From: Pseudahrensia aquimaris
GTDB lineage: Bacteria > Pseudomonadota > Alphaproteobacteria > Rhizobiales > Rhizobiaceae
Length of the DNA stretch: 64,000 nucleotides
Assembly (NCBI RefSeq): GCF_042676045.1
Contig: NZ_JBHTJV010000012.1
Coordinates: forward strand, 74,103 to 138,102
Reading direction: 5' to 3'
How positions within the stretch are numbered: position 1 is the first letter of the stretch; each line of letters begins with the position of its first letter. Both the position numbers and the translations under genes were made by a program. Positions 1-7,768 of the stretch are shown here, piece after piece. The notes below the pieces were generated by a model that saw nothing but the letters and a program-made list of their open reading frames with translations, did not search any database and was not told the origin of the DNA.

Positions 1-320
1 CCTATGCCTTGCTGGATACGCTGCGCGACCAAGGACTGCGTGCGCCGCCGCAGATTTATCGCGCGCTGGAGAAACTTACCCAGAAAGGCGTAGCGCACCG
101 TCTGGAAAGCCTCAACGCATTCGTCGCTTGCAATCACCCGGATTGCTCGGGCCACTCACTGGCAGCGTTCACAATTTGCGAGACATGCGGCGCGGTTGGA
201 GAAATCAACGATGCCAGCCTTGGCCAAGACTTGGCCAAGTTGGCAGGCAAAGATGGCTTCAAAGTCAGCGCATCAACCGTCGAATTGCGCGGCCTCTGTG
301 CTGCCTGCGAAAGTTCCTAG
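1..320 (+). CDS. zur: Zinc uptake regulator Zur (Fur family), 5' end outside window
   Basis: This is the C-terminal part of a Fur-family zinc sensor; about 105 codons are visible and the start lies upstream of the window. The fragment begins inside the winged helix (a PPQIYRALEKL recognition-helix stretch) and continues into the dimerisation and metal domain. Two CxxC pairs, encoded at 177-188 (CETC) and 297-308 (CAAC), match the structural zinc site of the family. Zur proteins bind DNA when zinc-loaded and repress zinc importer genes, which would have to lie upstream, outside this window. The Zur assignment rather than Fur or Irr rests on the Cys-rich tail and on resemblance to alphaproteobacterial Zur. 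Its stop codon overlaps that of the convergent dehydrogenase gene in a CTAG tetranucleotide. Confidence 0.82.
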   Translation, partial: YALLDTLRDQGLRAPPQIYRALEKLTQKGVAHRLESLNAFVACNHPDCSGHSLAAFTICETCGAVGEINDASLGQDLAKLAGKDGFKVSASTVELRGLCAACESS

Positions 321-1474
321 CGCAGCATGGGCGGGCGAGCATCTACCCACACGCCCTGCTGTTTCGCAGAATCCACGGCGGCAACAATCGCCGCCATGGA
401 ACGTAATCCATCAATAGCCTTGGGGTATTGAGTGGCCGCAGAATCTGCAGTGCGGCCGTGCTTGTGAGCACTGATTGCTTCGGCCAGATCGAGATAGATG
501 TTAGCGAAGGCCAAAGGCATGCCCTCAGCATGCCCGATGGTGACACGTGACGCTCGGTCAGCTTCGGGCGAAAGATTGCCCGCACCGCGTTCAATGATTT
601 CGGTTCGGCCGTTGAGGGGGGTCCAGAAAAGCTGATTGGGCTGTTCCTGCGCCCAGCGCAGGCCACCCCTTTCACCGAAAACCTGAATGTTGAGACCGTG
701 CATCCGCCCAATTGCAATAGATGAGGTCCACAGACGACAGCGCGCGCCGCCGCTCATTTTGATGTTGAGCATGGCGTCATCTTCCAGCGTGCGAGAGGGG
801 ATGCCGGAAGCAAAATCCGCCGACAGGGTTTCGGCCTCTTGGCCGGAAACGTAACTTGCCATGTGCAAGGCGTGGATACCGCAATCTGCAAATTGGGCGG
901 AAACGCCCGCGAGGTCTGGATCATAGCGCCAGCGCACGCGCGGGTTGTCAGCATCCGCCTCATCAGCATGGAAACCATGGGCGAATTCGGCCTTGATCAA
1001 CCGGACTTTGCCCAGATCCCCCCGCGCCACCATTGCCCGCATATGGCGCACCAGCGAATAGCCGGAATATCCGTAATTGACCGCCAAAATAGTGCCTTTG
1101 GCTTCAGCCAGCTTCACCAATTCCTCAGCTTCCGCGACCGTCATCGTCATCGGCTTTTCGCACAAGACATGGAAGCCTTCTTCAGTGAAAGCCTTGGCGA
1201 TTTCAAAGTGTGTGGAATTAGGCGTTGCGATGGTGACGAGATCGACGCGGTCTGCGCGGTCTTTTTCACCAGCCAGCATTTCGCGCCAGTCGCCGTAGGC
1301 ACGGTCGCCTTCAATGCCCAGCGTTTGCGCAAAGGCTTTGCCCTTGGCGGCGTCGATGTCCAATGCACTCGCAGCAAAATTGAATTTTCCATCAAGGCCA
1401 GCGGAAATGCGATGCGCTGGGCCGATCTGGCTGCCTTCACCGCCGCCGATCATGCCCCAGTTGAGTCTTGCCAT
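317..1474 (-). CDS. Gfo/Idh/MocA-family NAD(P)-dependent oxidoreductase (inositol cluster)
   Basis: The 385-residue product opens with a Rossmann nucleotide-binding stretch (residues 6-15, WGMIGGGEGS) and carries the family EKP motif at residues 106-108, whose lysine is catalytic. The second half is the alpha/beta substrate domain. The start was placed at 1474 because the protein then begins just before the Rossmann strand; the longer open frame upstream runs through the neighbouring gene. It follows the IolE-like gene with only four bases between them, so the two are almost certainly cotranscribed away from iolD. Context suggests oxidation of an inositol isomer or of a related polyol, but the substrate cannot be read from the sequence. 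It is not assigned as canonical IolG. Confidence 0.85.
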   Translation of the reverse strand: MARLNWGMIGGGEGSQIGPAHRISAGLDGKFNFAASALDIDAAKGKAFAQTLGIEGDRAYGDWREMLAGEKDRADRVDLVTIATPNSTHFEIAKAFTEEGFHVLCEKPMTMTVAEAEELVKLAEAKGTILAVNYGYSGYSLVRHMRAMVARGDLGKVRLIKAEFAHGFHADEADADNPRVRWRYDPDLAGVSAQFADCGIHALHMASYVSGQEAETLSADFASGIPSRTLEDDAMLNIKMSGGARCRLWTSSIAIGRMHGLNIQVFGERGGLRWAQEQPNQLFWTPLNGRTEIIERGAGNLSPEADRASRVTIGHAEGMPLAFANIYLDLAEAISAHKHGRTADSAATQYPKAIDGLRSMAAIVAAVDSAKQQGVWVDARPPMLR

Positions 1475-1478
1475 GTGT

Positions 1479-2387
1479 TCAGAATCCGATTGATTGAAGA
1501 TAAGCGCGGTTGGCTTTGGCATCATGCAGCGGCGACGTATCACCTGCCGGATCGCAGTCTTGCTCCACGGTACACCAGCCTTCGAATCCGGCATCCAGCA
1601 AGATTTGGCGCACGGCGGGAAAGTCCACATCGCCATCGCCCAAATTGCAGAAAATGCCCTGTGCGCAGGCATCGTAGAAGCCCGTGCGTTTTGCGATGAC
1701 GTCCGCTTTCACGGCAGGGTCAATATCTTTGAAGTGCATGTAAGAGATGCGGCCAATGTGTTTGCGCATGAAGGCAACCGGGTCGAAGCCAGCATAGGAA
1801 TGGTGGCCCGTGTCGAAGCAAATCTTGAGAATCTTATCGTCCACCTCGTCCAACAGCCGCTCAAGCTCTGGCTCAAAATCCATGAAGCCGGCGGCATGCG
1901 CGTGAATGCCAACCGTGAGGCCATATTCCTCTGCGCCCATTTTAGCGATTGTAGCGATTCGATCACGATAGGCCGTCCATTCAGCGCCACCCATCTTTTC
2001 CGCCTCTTTTGCGCGGCCAGCGGTGGGCGCGCGGCGTGGCGAAATGGAATCGATAATCACCAGATGTTCCGCGCCATGCGCCTGCAGTGCTTTGCACGTG
2101 CGCACGGATGCGTCCATCACATCGTCCCAAGCGTCGGGGTAGTGGAAAGCACGGAAGATCACGCCGCCGATCAGCATCAGCCCACGTTGCGCCATGGCAT
2201 CGCCGAGAACCGATGAGTCTTCCGGCATGTAACCGACTGGCCCTAGCTCGATGCCGCGATAGCCTGCGGCGACGCAATCATCGAGCACTTTTTCCCACGC
2301 GGGGTTGCGTTCGTCGTCAGCAAACTCCACGCCCCACGAGCAGGGCGCGTTTCCAATTTCGATGGCCAATCTGTGATCTCCGGTCAT
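1479..2387 (-). CDS. Sugar phosphate isomerase/epimerase-like TIM barrel protein (IolE/IolI/MocC-like)
   Basis: A 302-residue xylose-isomerase-like TIM barrel protein. It starts with an IGNAPCSWGVEF segment that I associate with inosose dehydratase or isomerase relatives, has acidic and histidine metal-ligand candidates (KICFDTGHHSY, and SYMHFKDID) and ends with a GDGDVDFPAVR...EQD stretch like that of inosose dehydratases. In the inositol pathway such a protein would dehydrate 2-keto-myo-inositol to the diketone hydrolysed by IolD, or isomerise inosose. It is divergent from iolD with an 80-bp gap that must hold both promoters. Whether it is the true IolE or a second isomerase is undecided; no other IolE candidate is in the window. 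Confidence 0.78.
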   Translation of the reverse strand: MTGDHRLAIEIGNAPCSWGVEFADDERNPAWEKVLDDCVAAGYRGIELGPVGYMPEDSSVLGDAMAQRGLMLIGGVIFRAFHYPDAWDDVMDASVRTCKALQAHGAEHLVIIDSISPRRAPTAGRAKEAEKMGGAEWTAYRDRIATIAKMGAEEYGLTVGIHAHAAGFMDFEPELERLLDEVDDKILKICFDTGHHSYAGFDPVAFMRKHIGRISYMHFKDIDPAVKADVIAKRTGFYDACAQGIFCNLGDGDVDFPAVRQILLDAGFEGWCTVEQDCDPAGDTSPLHDAKANRAYLQSIGF

Positions 2388-2467
2388 TCCACGCCGATGC
2401 GCGATTGAGTTGGAGCAAAACTGCTTTTATCAATGAACGTCAAGAGGCGTGTGGGAAGGACAACAGC

Positions 2468-4354
2468 ATGGCATCGAAGGAACAAACGATCCGGCTGACG
2501 ATGGCGCAAGCGCTCGTGCGGTATCTAGCGGCGCAATATATCGAGATCGACGGTAAGCGCGTGCGACTGTGTGCGGGTGGGTTTGGCATTTTCGGTCACG
2601 GCAACGTCACCTGTCTGGGTGAGGCGCTGTATGAGCACCGCGAGGAACTGCCACTGCGGCGTGGGCAGAACGAGCAATCGATGGCGCTTGCGGGCATTGC
2701 CTATGCCAAAGAGAAGTTGCGCCAGCGGTTCATGTTTGCCACCGCATCGGCCGGACCGGGCACGACGAATCTTTTGACGGCAGCAGCGCTTGCCCACACG
2801 AACCGCCTGCCAATTTTGCTGCTGTGCGGTGATACATTCCTCACCCGCCTGCCCGACCCGGTGTTGCAGCAGGTGGAGCACTTCAACAATCCGGCGCTTG
2901 GTGTAAACGATGCGTTCAAATCGGTCACACGCTATTGGGACCGCATCACGCACCCCGCGCAAATCGTTCAAAGCCTGCCGCAAGCGATTGCGACCATGCT
3001 GGACCCCGCAGATTGTGGACCAGCTTTCTTGGGCTTGCCACAGGACGTGCAGGGCTGGGCGTGGGATTATCCCGTCAGCTTTTTCGAAGAGCGCACCCAC
3101 CACATCCGCCGTCAAATGCCCGATGAGCGCGAAATCGCGGTAGCGGTTTCCGCGCTGAAGGCTGCGGAGCGCCCGATCCTGATCGCTGGCGGCGGGGTGC
3201 AATATTCACACGCCGTGCCGGAGCTTCGCGCCTTTGTGGAAGCGCACAACATTCCTGTAGTGGAGACGATTGCGGGGCGCGCCAACCTCGTTCACGGCGA
3301 GCGGCTGAATTGCGGGCCGATTGGCGTGACAGGGTCCGACAGCGCCAACACTCTGGCAGAAGAAGCGGATTTGATCTTTGCCGTTGGCACGCGCTTGCAG
3401 GATTTCACCACCGGCTCTTGGACGGCTTTTGACCAAGACGCGAAACTGGTGACGCTTAACGTGGCGCGGCACGATGCCGACAAACATTCAGCGCTCAGCG
3501 TGGTGGGCGATGCAAAGCTGGGGCTTGGCGCGATTTCAAACGCCCTTGGCGGTCATTCGTTTGCGCCCACTTGGTCTGACCGCGCAGAAAAGCTCACCAA
3601 ACAATGGGATGCCTATGTTGACGGCAACATTTCGCCCACCAGCGACGATGGCCAGAACCGGCCCATGAGCTATGCTCAAGTCGTCGGAGCGGTGAACCAG
3701 CTCTGCGACAAGCGCGACCGGGTTGTGGCCGCTGCTGGCGGACTTCCCGCCGAAGTAACGGCCAATTGGCGCACTTTGGACGTTGGCACCGTGGACGTGG
3801 AGTTCGGTTATTCCTGCATGGGCTACGAAATCGCAGGCGCATGGGGCGCGCGCATCGCGCAGCAAGAAGATGAAGCGGCGCAAGATACGATCTGCTTCAC
3901 CGGCGATGGCTCTTACCTGATGATGAATTCGGACATCTATTCATCCGTTCTGGCGGGCAACAAGCTCATCATCTGCGTTTGCGACAATGGCGGCTTTGCC
4001 GTCATCAACAAGCTGCAGAACAACACGGGCAACGCTTCGTTTAACAACCTAATCGCAGACAGCAACATCTCGGTTGAACCGTTCGCGGTGGACTTCGCAG
4101 CGCATGCCGCATCAATGGGCGCGCTGGCCGAAACGGTTCATTCCATCGACGAATTCAAGGAAGCGTTCAAACGCGCCAAGTCTGCGGACCGCACGACAGT
4201 GATCTCCATGCAGGTTGATGCCTTTGATGGCTGGACCACTGAAGGTCACGCGTGGTGGGAGGTCGGCACGCCGGAAGTTTCGAGTTCCAAATCTGTGCGG
4301 GAATCGCATCAAGAAACCGAAGCGGGCCGCGAACGCCAGCGCAGGGGCATGTAG
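2468..4354 (+). CDS. iolD: 3D-(3,5/4)-trihydroxycyclohexane-1,2-dione acylhydrolase IolD
   Basis: A 628-residue ThDP-dependent enzyme that opens the inositol-derived ring diketone to 5-deoxyglucuronate. It has the standard three-domain fold of the acetohydroxyacid synthase family: an N-terminal pyrimidine-binding domain with the activating glutamate near residue 69 (GQNEQ), a central domain, and a C-terminal diphosphate-binding domain with GDGS at 479-482 and the matching asparagine at 507. An ATG at 2468 follows an AAGGA element; the open frame extends further upstream but overlaps the divergent gene. The stop codon is directly followed by the iolC start, so the two genes are transcribed together and probably translated in a coupled way. 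Confidence 0.95.
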   Translation: MASKEQTIRLTMAQALVRYLAAQYIEIDGKRVRLCAGGFGIFGHGNVTCLGEALYEHREELPLRRGQNEQSMALAGIAYAKEKLRQRFMFATASAGPGTTNLLTAAALAHTNRLPILLLCGDTFLTRLPDPVLQQVEHFNNPALGVNDAFKSVTRYWDRITHPAQIVQSLPQAIATMLDPADCGPAFLGLPQDVQGWAWDYPVSFFEERTHHIRRQMPDEREIAVAVSALKAAERPILIAGGGVQYSHAVPELRAFVEAHNIPVVETIAGRANLVHGERLNCGPIGVTGSDSANTLAEEADLIFAVGTRLQDFTTGSWTAFDQDAKLVTLNVARHDADKHSALSVVGDAKLGLGAISNALGGHSFAPTWSDRAEKLTKQWDAYVDGNISPTSDDGQNRPMSYAQVVGAVNQLCDKRDRVVAAAGGLPAEVTANWRTLDVGTVDVEFGYSCMGYEIAGAWGARIAQQEDEAAQDTICFTGDGSYLMMNSDIYSSVLAGNKLIICVCDNGGFAVINKLQNNTGNASFNNLIADSNISVEPFAVDFAAHAASMGALAETVHSIDEFKEAFKRAKSADRTTVISMQVDAFDGWTTEGHAWWEVGTPEVSSSKSVRESHQETEAGRERQRRGM

Positions 4355-5338
4355 ATGGCCGCCGATCTGAAGCGCATCGAAGGACGCAACTTCCTTATTA
4401 TCGGACGGGCCGGCATGGACATGTATGCCCATCCACCCGGCGTCAAAACAGAAGATGCAGAATACTTCTATTCTGCACTGGGCGGCTCGTCGGCAAATAT
4501 CGGCGTTGCTTTAGTGAAGCTGGGTTCAAAGGCTTCGCTGGTTACGTCCGTATCGGATGATTCCGTTGGCCGCTATTGCCTGAACCAGTTGGATCACTAC
4601 GGCGTTGATCGCACTTTCGTGCGCTCGGTCGCGGGCGAGGAGCGCAATTCACTGGCCGTATTGGAAACCACCAATATTGATCACCAGTCGGTGATCTACC
4701 GCAACAATGCGGCGGACTTTCAGATGACCGTTGAGGATGTGCGCAAGCCGGACTACACAGCTTATTCCGCAGCCATCACCACAGGCACAGTGTTCGCAGG
4801 CCAGCCCTCGCGCGATGCCGCCTTCGTTGCCTTCGATCTGGCAAAAGAAGCCGGACTGCCCGTGATCTTTGATATCGACTACCGCCCCTACTCATGGACA
4901 TCCGGAGCGGAAGCGGCTGAAGTTTATTCGCGGGCCGCAAGCTATTGCGATATCGTCATCGGCAACGACGACGAGTTCGGCGTGATGGCGGGTGACTACG
5001 ACATCGGGCTGGCCTTTGCGGAAAACCTCGCCAAGACCAGCGCGCAGATCGTGGTCTATAAGATGGGCCATCTCGGCTCCATCACGTTCACGCAGGACGG
5101 CTCGTTCAAGACTGGCATCTTCCCCGTCGATGCGCTGAAACCTACCGGAGCGGGCGACAGTTTCATGGGCGCGTTCATCGCTTCAATGGCCGCAGGGATG
5201 GACGTGCAGACCTGCGTAGAGCGCGGCTCTGCGGCAGCGGCGATTGTTGTTTCCAATGTCGCCTGTGCTCCCGCCATGCCAACACCAGACATTCTCGAAG
5301 ACTTCATTGCCAGCCACCCCGGCATCACCAAACCCTAA
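4355..5338 (+). CDS. iolC: 5-dehydro-2-deoxygluconokinase IolC
   Basis: A 327-residue PfkB/ribokinase-family sugar kinase that phosphorylates 2-deoxy-5-keto-gluconate with ATP. The N-terminal PfkB signature (GGSSANIGVALVKLG, near residue 45) and the C-terminal signature PTGAGDSFMGAF, with the catalytic aspartate at residue 268, are both present. The start ATG abuts the iolD stop codon with no spacer. The protein is a single-domain kinase. Many rhizobial IolC proteins carry a C-terminal DUF2090 aldolase-like domain, so a separate aldolase is needed here; the class II aldolase gene two positions downstream fits that need. Confidence 0.94.
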   Translation: MAADLKRIEGRNFLIIGRAGMDMYAHPPGVKTEDAEYFYSALGGSSANIGVALVKLGSKASLVTSVSDDSVGRYCLNQLDHYGVDRTFVRSVAGEERNSLAVLETTNIDHQSVIYRNNAADFQMTVEDVRKPDYTAYSAAITTGTVFAGQPSRDAAFVAFDLAKEAGLPVIFDIDYRPYSWTSGAEAAEVYSRAASYCDIVIGNDDEFGVMAGDYDIGLAFAENLAKTSAQIVVYKMGHLGSITFTQDGSFKTGIFPVDALKPTGAGDSFMGAFIASMAAGMDVQTCVERGSAAAAIVVSNVACAPAMPTPDILEDFIASHPGITKP

Positions 5339-5347
5339 GGACCGACC

Positions 5348-6190
5348 ATGCACACCCCACCGTTCGACAATGCCAACAAGCCCATCGTTGACGCCGATGA
5401 CCCCAATGTTCCGCTGAACTATTTCAACATCGTGAAGCTGAAGAAGGGCCAGGCGTTTGACTATCAGGTGCCCGGCTACGAGACATGCATCGTACCGGCC
5501 ACCGGCACGGTCGATGTGGAAATCGAAGGCGTGTCCTACGCCGCGCTCGGCACGCGCACGGTGGACGTTTGGGACGGCGAGCCGGAAGGCGTTTATGTAC
5601 CCGTTGGTGCCAAAGCAACGATGGTTTGCATGACCGACGAAGCCGAAGTCTTCGTCGCGGGCGCGAAGTACGACAAGGTGCTGGAGCCGTTCGACGTGCG
5701 CGTGGCCGATCTCGACAAGGTGCAATACGGCTCCGACGAGACAAAGACCCACCGCAAGATCAAGCACATCCTCGGCACGAAATACCACGACAAAGTGGGG
5801 CGCTTGCTGGTGTCGGAACTTTTCACCGTCGGCCAGGGCGGCTGGTCCGGCTTTCCGCCGCACAAACACGACACCGACCGACTGCCCGACGAAACACGCC
5901 ACGATGAGACCTACAATTTCCGCTTCAAGCCGAACAATGGTTTCGGCATGCAGCTCGTGCAGCGCGAAGACGGCAAGGTTGGCGACGCTTATCATCTGGT
6001 CGATGGGTCCACGATCACGCTGGAAAAGGGCTACCACCCCTGCGTCGTCGCGCCGGGCTACGAGATGTATTATTTCACCATCCTTGGCGGCCTGTCGCAG
6101 CGATCGCTCGTGCAATATTTCCAGCCCGATCATGCATGGCAGATCGAAACGATCCCCGGCATCAAGGACATGATTGCCAAGTTCAAATGA
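5348..6190 (+). CDS. iolB: 5-deoxy-glucuronate isomerase IolB
   Basis: A 280-residue bicupin protein that isomerises 5-deoxyglucuronate to 2-deoxy-5-keto-gluconate, between the IolD and IolC reactions. The KIKHILG strand and the FPPHKHDTD histidine-rich metal motif are typical of IolB, as is the later stretch PCVVAPGYEMYYFTILGG. Length agrees with the family (about 270 residues). It lies nine bases after iolC, and its TGA overlaps the ATG of the following aldolase gene (ATGA), so all four plus-strand genes form one operon. Confidence 0.95.
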   Translation: MHTPPFDNANKPIVDADDPNVPLNYFNIVKLKKGQAFDYQVPGYETCIVPATGTVDVEIEGVSYAALGTRTVDVWDGEPEGVYVPVGAKATMVCMTDEAEVFVAGAKYDKVLEPFDVRVADLDKVQYGSDETKTHRKIKHILGTKYHDKVGRLLVSELFTVGQGGWSGFPPHKHDTDRLPDETRHDETYNFRFKPNNGFGMQLVQREDGKVGDAYHLVDGSTITLEKGYHPCVVAPGYEMYYFTILGGLSQRSLVQYFQPDHAWQIETIPGIKDMIAKFK

Positions 6191-7026
6191 CGGTCGCGAC
6201 GCTTGCAGAAGTTTTGGCGCCTGCCCGCGCAGAAGGTTATGCGCTGGCGGGCGTTGTGGTGCTGGGCTGGGAAGACGCGCTGGCTTATGTTCAGGCAGCG
6301 GAGGAGACGGGCATCCCGATCATCCTGCAAGCCGGGCCGGGCTGCCGCGCTCATACGCCGGTCTCCGTGTTGGGGCCAATGTTTCGGCATCTGGCCGAGC
6401 AGGCGAGCGTGCCCGTTGTCGCCCATATTGACCACGGCAAGACGGTTGAAGAATGCATAGAGGCCATAGACTACGGCTTCACATCGCTGATGTATGACGG
6501 CTCCGCCCTCCCGCTTGATGAGAATATCGAAAACACACTTGCGGTGATCGAGAAAGCACGGTCGGCGAGCATTAGTGTGGAAGGCGAAGTGGGTTTCGTT
6601 GGCTACGCGGAAGGGGCAACATCGGCGGCCACCGCGCCGGAAGAAGCGCAACGATTTGCGGTCGAGACAGGCGTTGATGCCTTGGCGGTTTCGGTTGGCA
6701 ATGTGCATCTGCAAACCGAAAAAACCGCTGGCATCGATTTTGCGGCCGTCGCCGCCATTGAAGCGGTTTGCAATGTGCCGCTGGTTATCCACGGCGGCAG
6801 CGGCGTGCCGGTTGCGGATCGTCAACGGTTGGCACGGGAAACTTCGGTTTGTAAGTTCAACATCGGCACCGAATTGCGCATGGCTTTTGGCGCGGCGCTG
6901 CGGAGATCAATCGAGGATCATCCCAACGCTTTTGACCGCATTTCTCTTCTCAAGCCGACAATCGAGCCGGTGCGACAAGCGACTGCGAAGGTGCTGCGGC
7001 AATTGCGATTTCCCAGCGGTCTTTGA
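6187..7026 (+). CDS. iolJ: Class II aldolase, IolJ-type 6-phospho-5-dehydro-2-deoxygluconate aldolase
   Basis: A 279-residue class II (zinc) fructose-bisphosphate aldolase-like protein. Ligand motifs are visible: HIDHGKT with His80, Asp82 and His83, and IHGGSG with His202. In an inositol operon, the expected reaction is cleavage of the IolC product into dihydroxyacetone phosphate and malonate semialdehyde. The start at 6187 overlaps the iolB stop. A fructose-bisphosphate or tagatose-bisphosphate aldolase role cannot be excluded from motifs alone, but the operon position and the lack of an aldolase domain on IolC favour the IolJ role. It converges on paaX with about ten bases between the stop codons. 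Confidence 0.85.
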   Translation: MTVATLAEVLAPARAEGYALAGVVVLGWEDALAYVQAAEETGIPIILQAGPGCRAHTPVSVLGPMFRHLAEQASVPVVAHIDHGKTVEECIEAIDYGFTSLMYDGSALPLDENIENTLAVIEKARSASISVEGEVGFVGYAEGATSAATAPEEAQRFAVETGVDALAVSVGNVHLQTEKTAGIDFAAVAAIEAVCNVPLVIHGGSGVPVADRQRLARETSVCKFNIGTELRMAFGAALRRSIEDHPNAFDRISLLKPTIEPVRQATAKVLRQLRFPSGL

Positions 7027-7036
7027 CCGCTAAGGG

Positions 7037-7765
7037 CTATGCGAGATCGCTTATTTTGGGGCGAGTAACCCCATTTAGCCGCTCCAAAACCGCTTTTCGG
7101 CAGGCGAAAACGGCATTTCCCGGCGGCAAAAGGCGCTCTCGCTCCTCATCCAGCTTCAAAATCAGCCTCCGCCAAGCGTGAACGATGCGGGCGCGGGCGA
7201 TGGCTTGGGCAATTGGGTCTTTCGGAACGGCGTGATTTTCAGCCAGCAGTGTTTCGTGCAGCATGCGAAAAGATTTCGCCAAGGATGAAGGCAGCAAGCT
7301 CTCCATCGCCCAATCGGGCATCGTGGAAACACCAGCGGACAACACCCAGTCGGTCGGCATTGGTGAACGCGTCAGCCGCACACGCGGCGCGAGTTCTATT
7401 CCTTCGGGCGTCTCCACATCGGGTGCGGCAAGCACGAGTTTCACATCTGTTATTGCAGGCAGGTTTTCCGCATAAATGCGCGGACTGGCCGCCTGCGTTT
7501 CGCGCAGGCCGTGGGTGCTCAGGCGATAATGTGCGTTCCGGCCAACCTTGCGGGAGACGATCCAGCTGTCTTTTCGTAGTCGGTGCAATGCCACGCGGGT
7601 TGCGTCCGGGCGGATGCCGAGCCGTTCCATCAGCATCATCAAAACCTGGCCGCTGATCTCATCCCCATCACCGCTTGCCAGATCGCCAAACAGGGTGACG
7701 ATGACCGACCAGACCTTGATCGGATCGTCGCTGGGGAGAAGGTCTATTTGGCTAGCCACAAGCAA
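7037..7765 (-). CDS. paaX: Phenylacetate degradation repressor PaaX family regulator
   Basis: A 242-residue PaaX-type regulator. It has an N-terminal winged helix (about residues 35-90, including RPDATRVALHRLRKDSWIVSRKVGRNAHY), a middle segment and a C-terminal helical domain (HAWRRLILKLDEERERLLP). PaaX proteins repress paa operons and are released by phenylacetyl-CoA. The protein is shorter than E. coli PaaX, which has roughly 316 residues. It is the last gene of the paa operon, three bases after paaZ, so it would be autoregulated. The start is uncertain: TTG at 7765 or GTG at 7759, neither with a clear ribosome binding site, so coupling to paaZ translation is likely. Confidence 0.88.
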   Translation of the reverse strand: MLVASQIDLLPSDDPIKVWSVIVTLFGDLASGDGDEISGQVLMMLMERLGIRPDATRVALHRLRKDSWIVSRKVGRNAHYRLSTHGLRETQAASPRIYAENLPAITDVKLVLAAPDVETPEGIELAPRVRLTRSPMPTDWVLSAGVSTMPDWAMESLLPSSLAKSFRMLHETLLAENHAVPKDPIAQAIARARIVHAWRRLILKLDEERERLLPPGNAVFACRKAVLERLNGVTRPKISDLA

Positions 7766-7768
7766 GGG

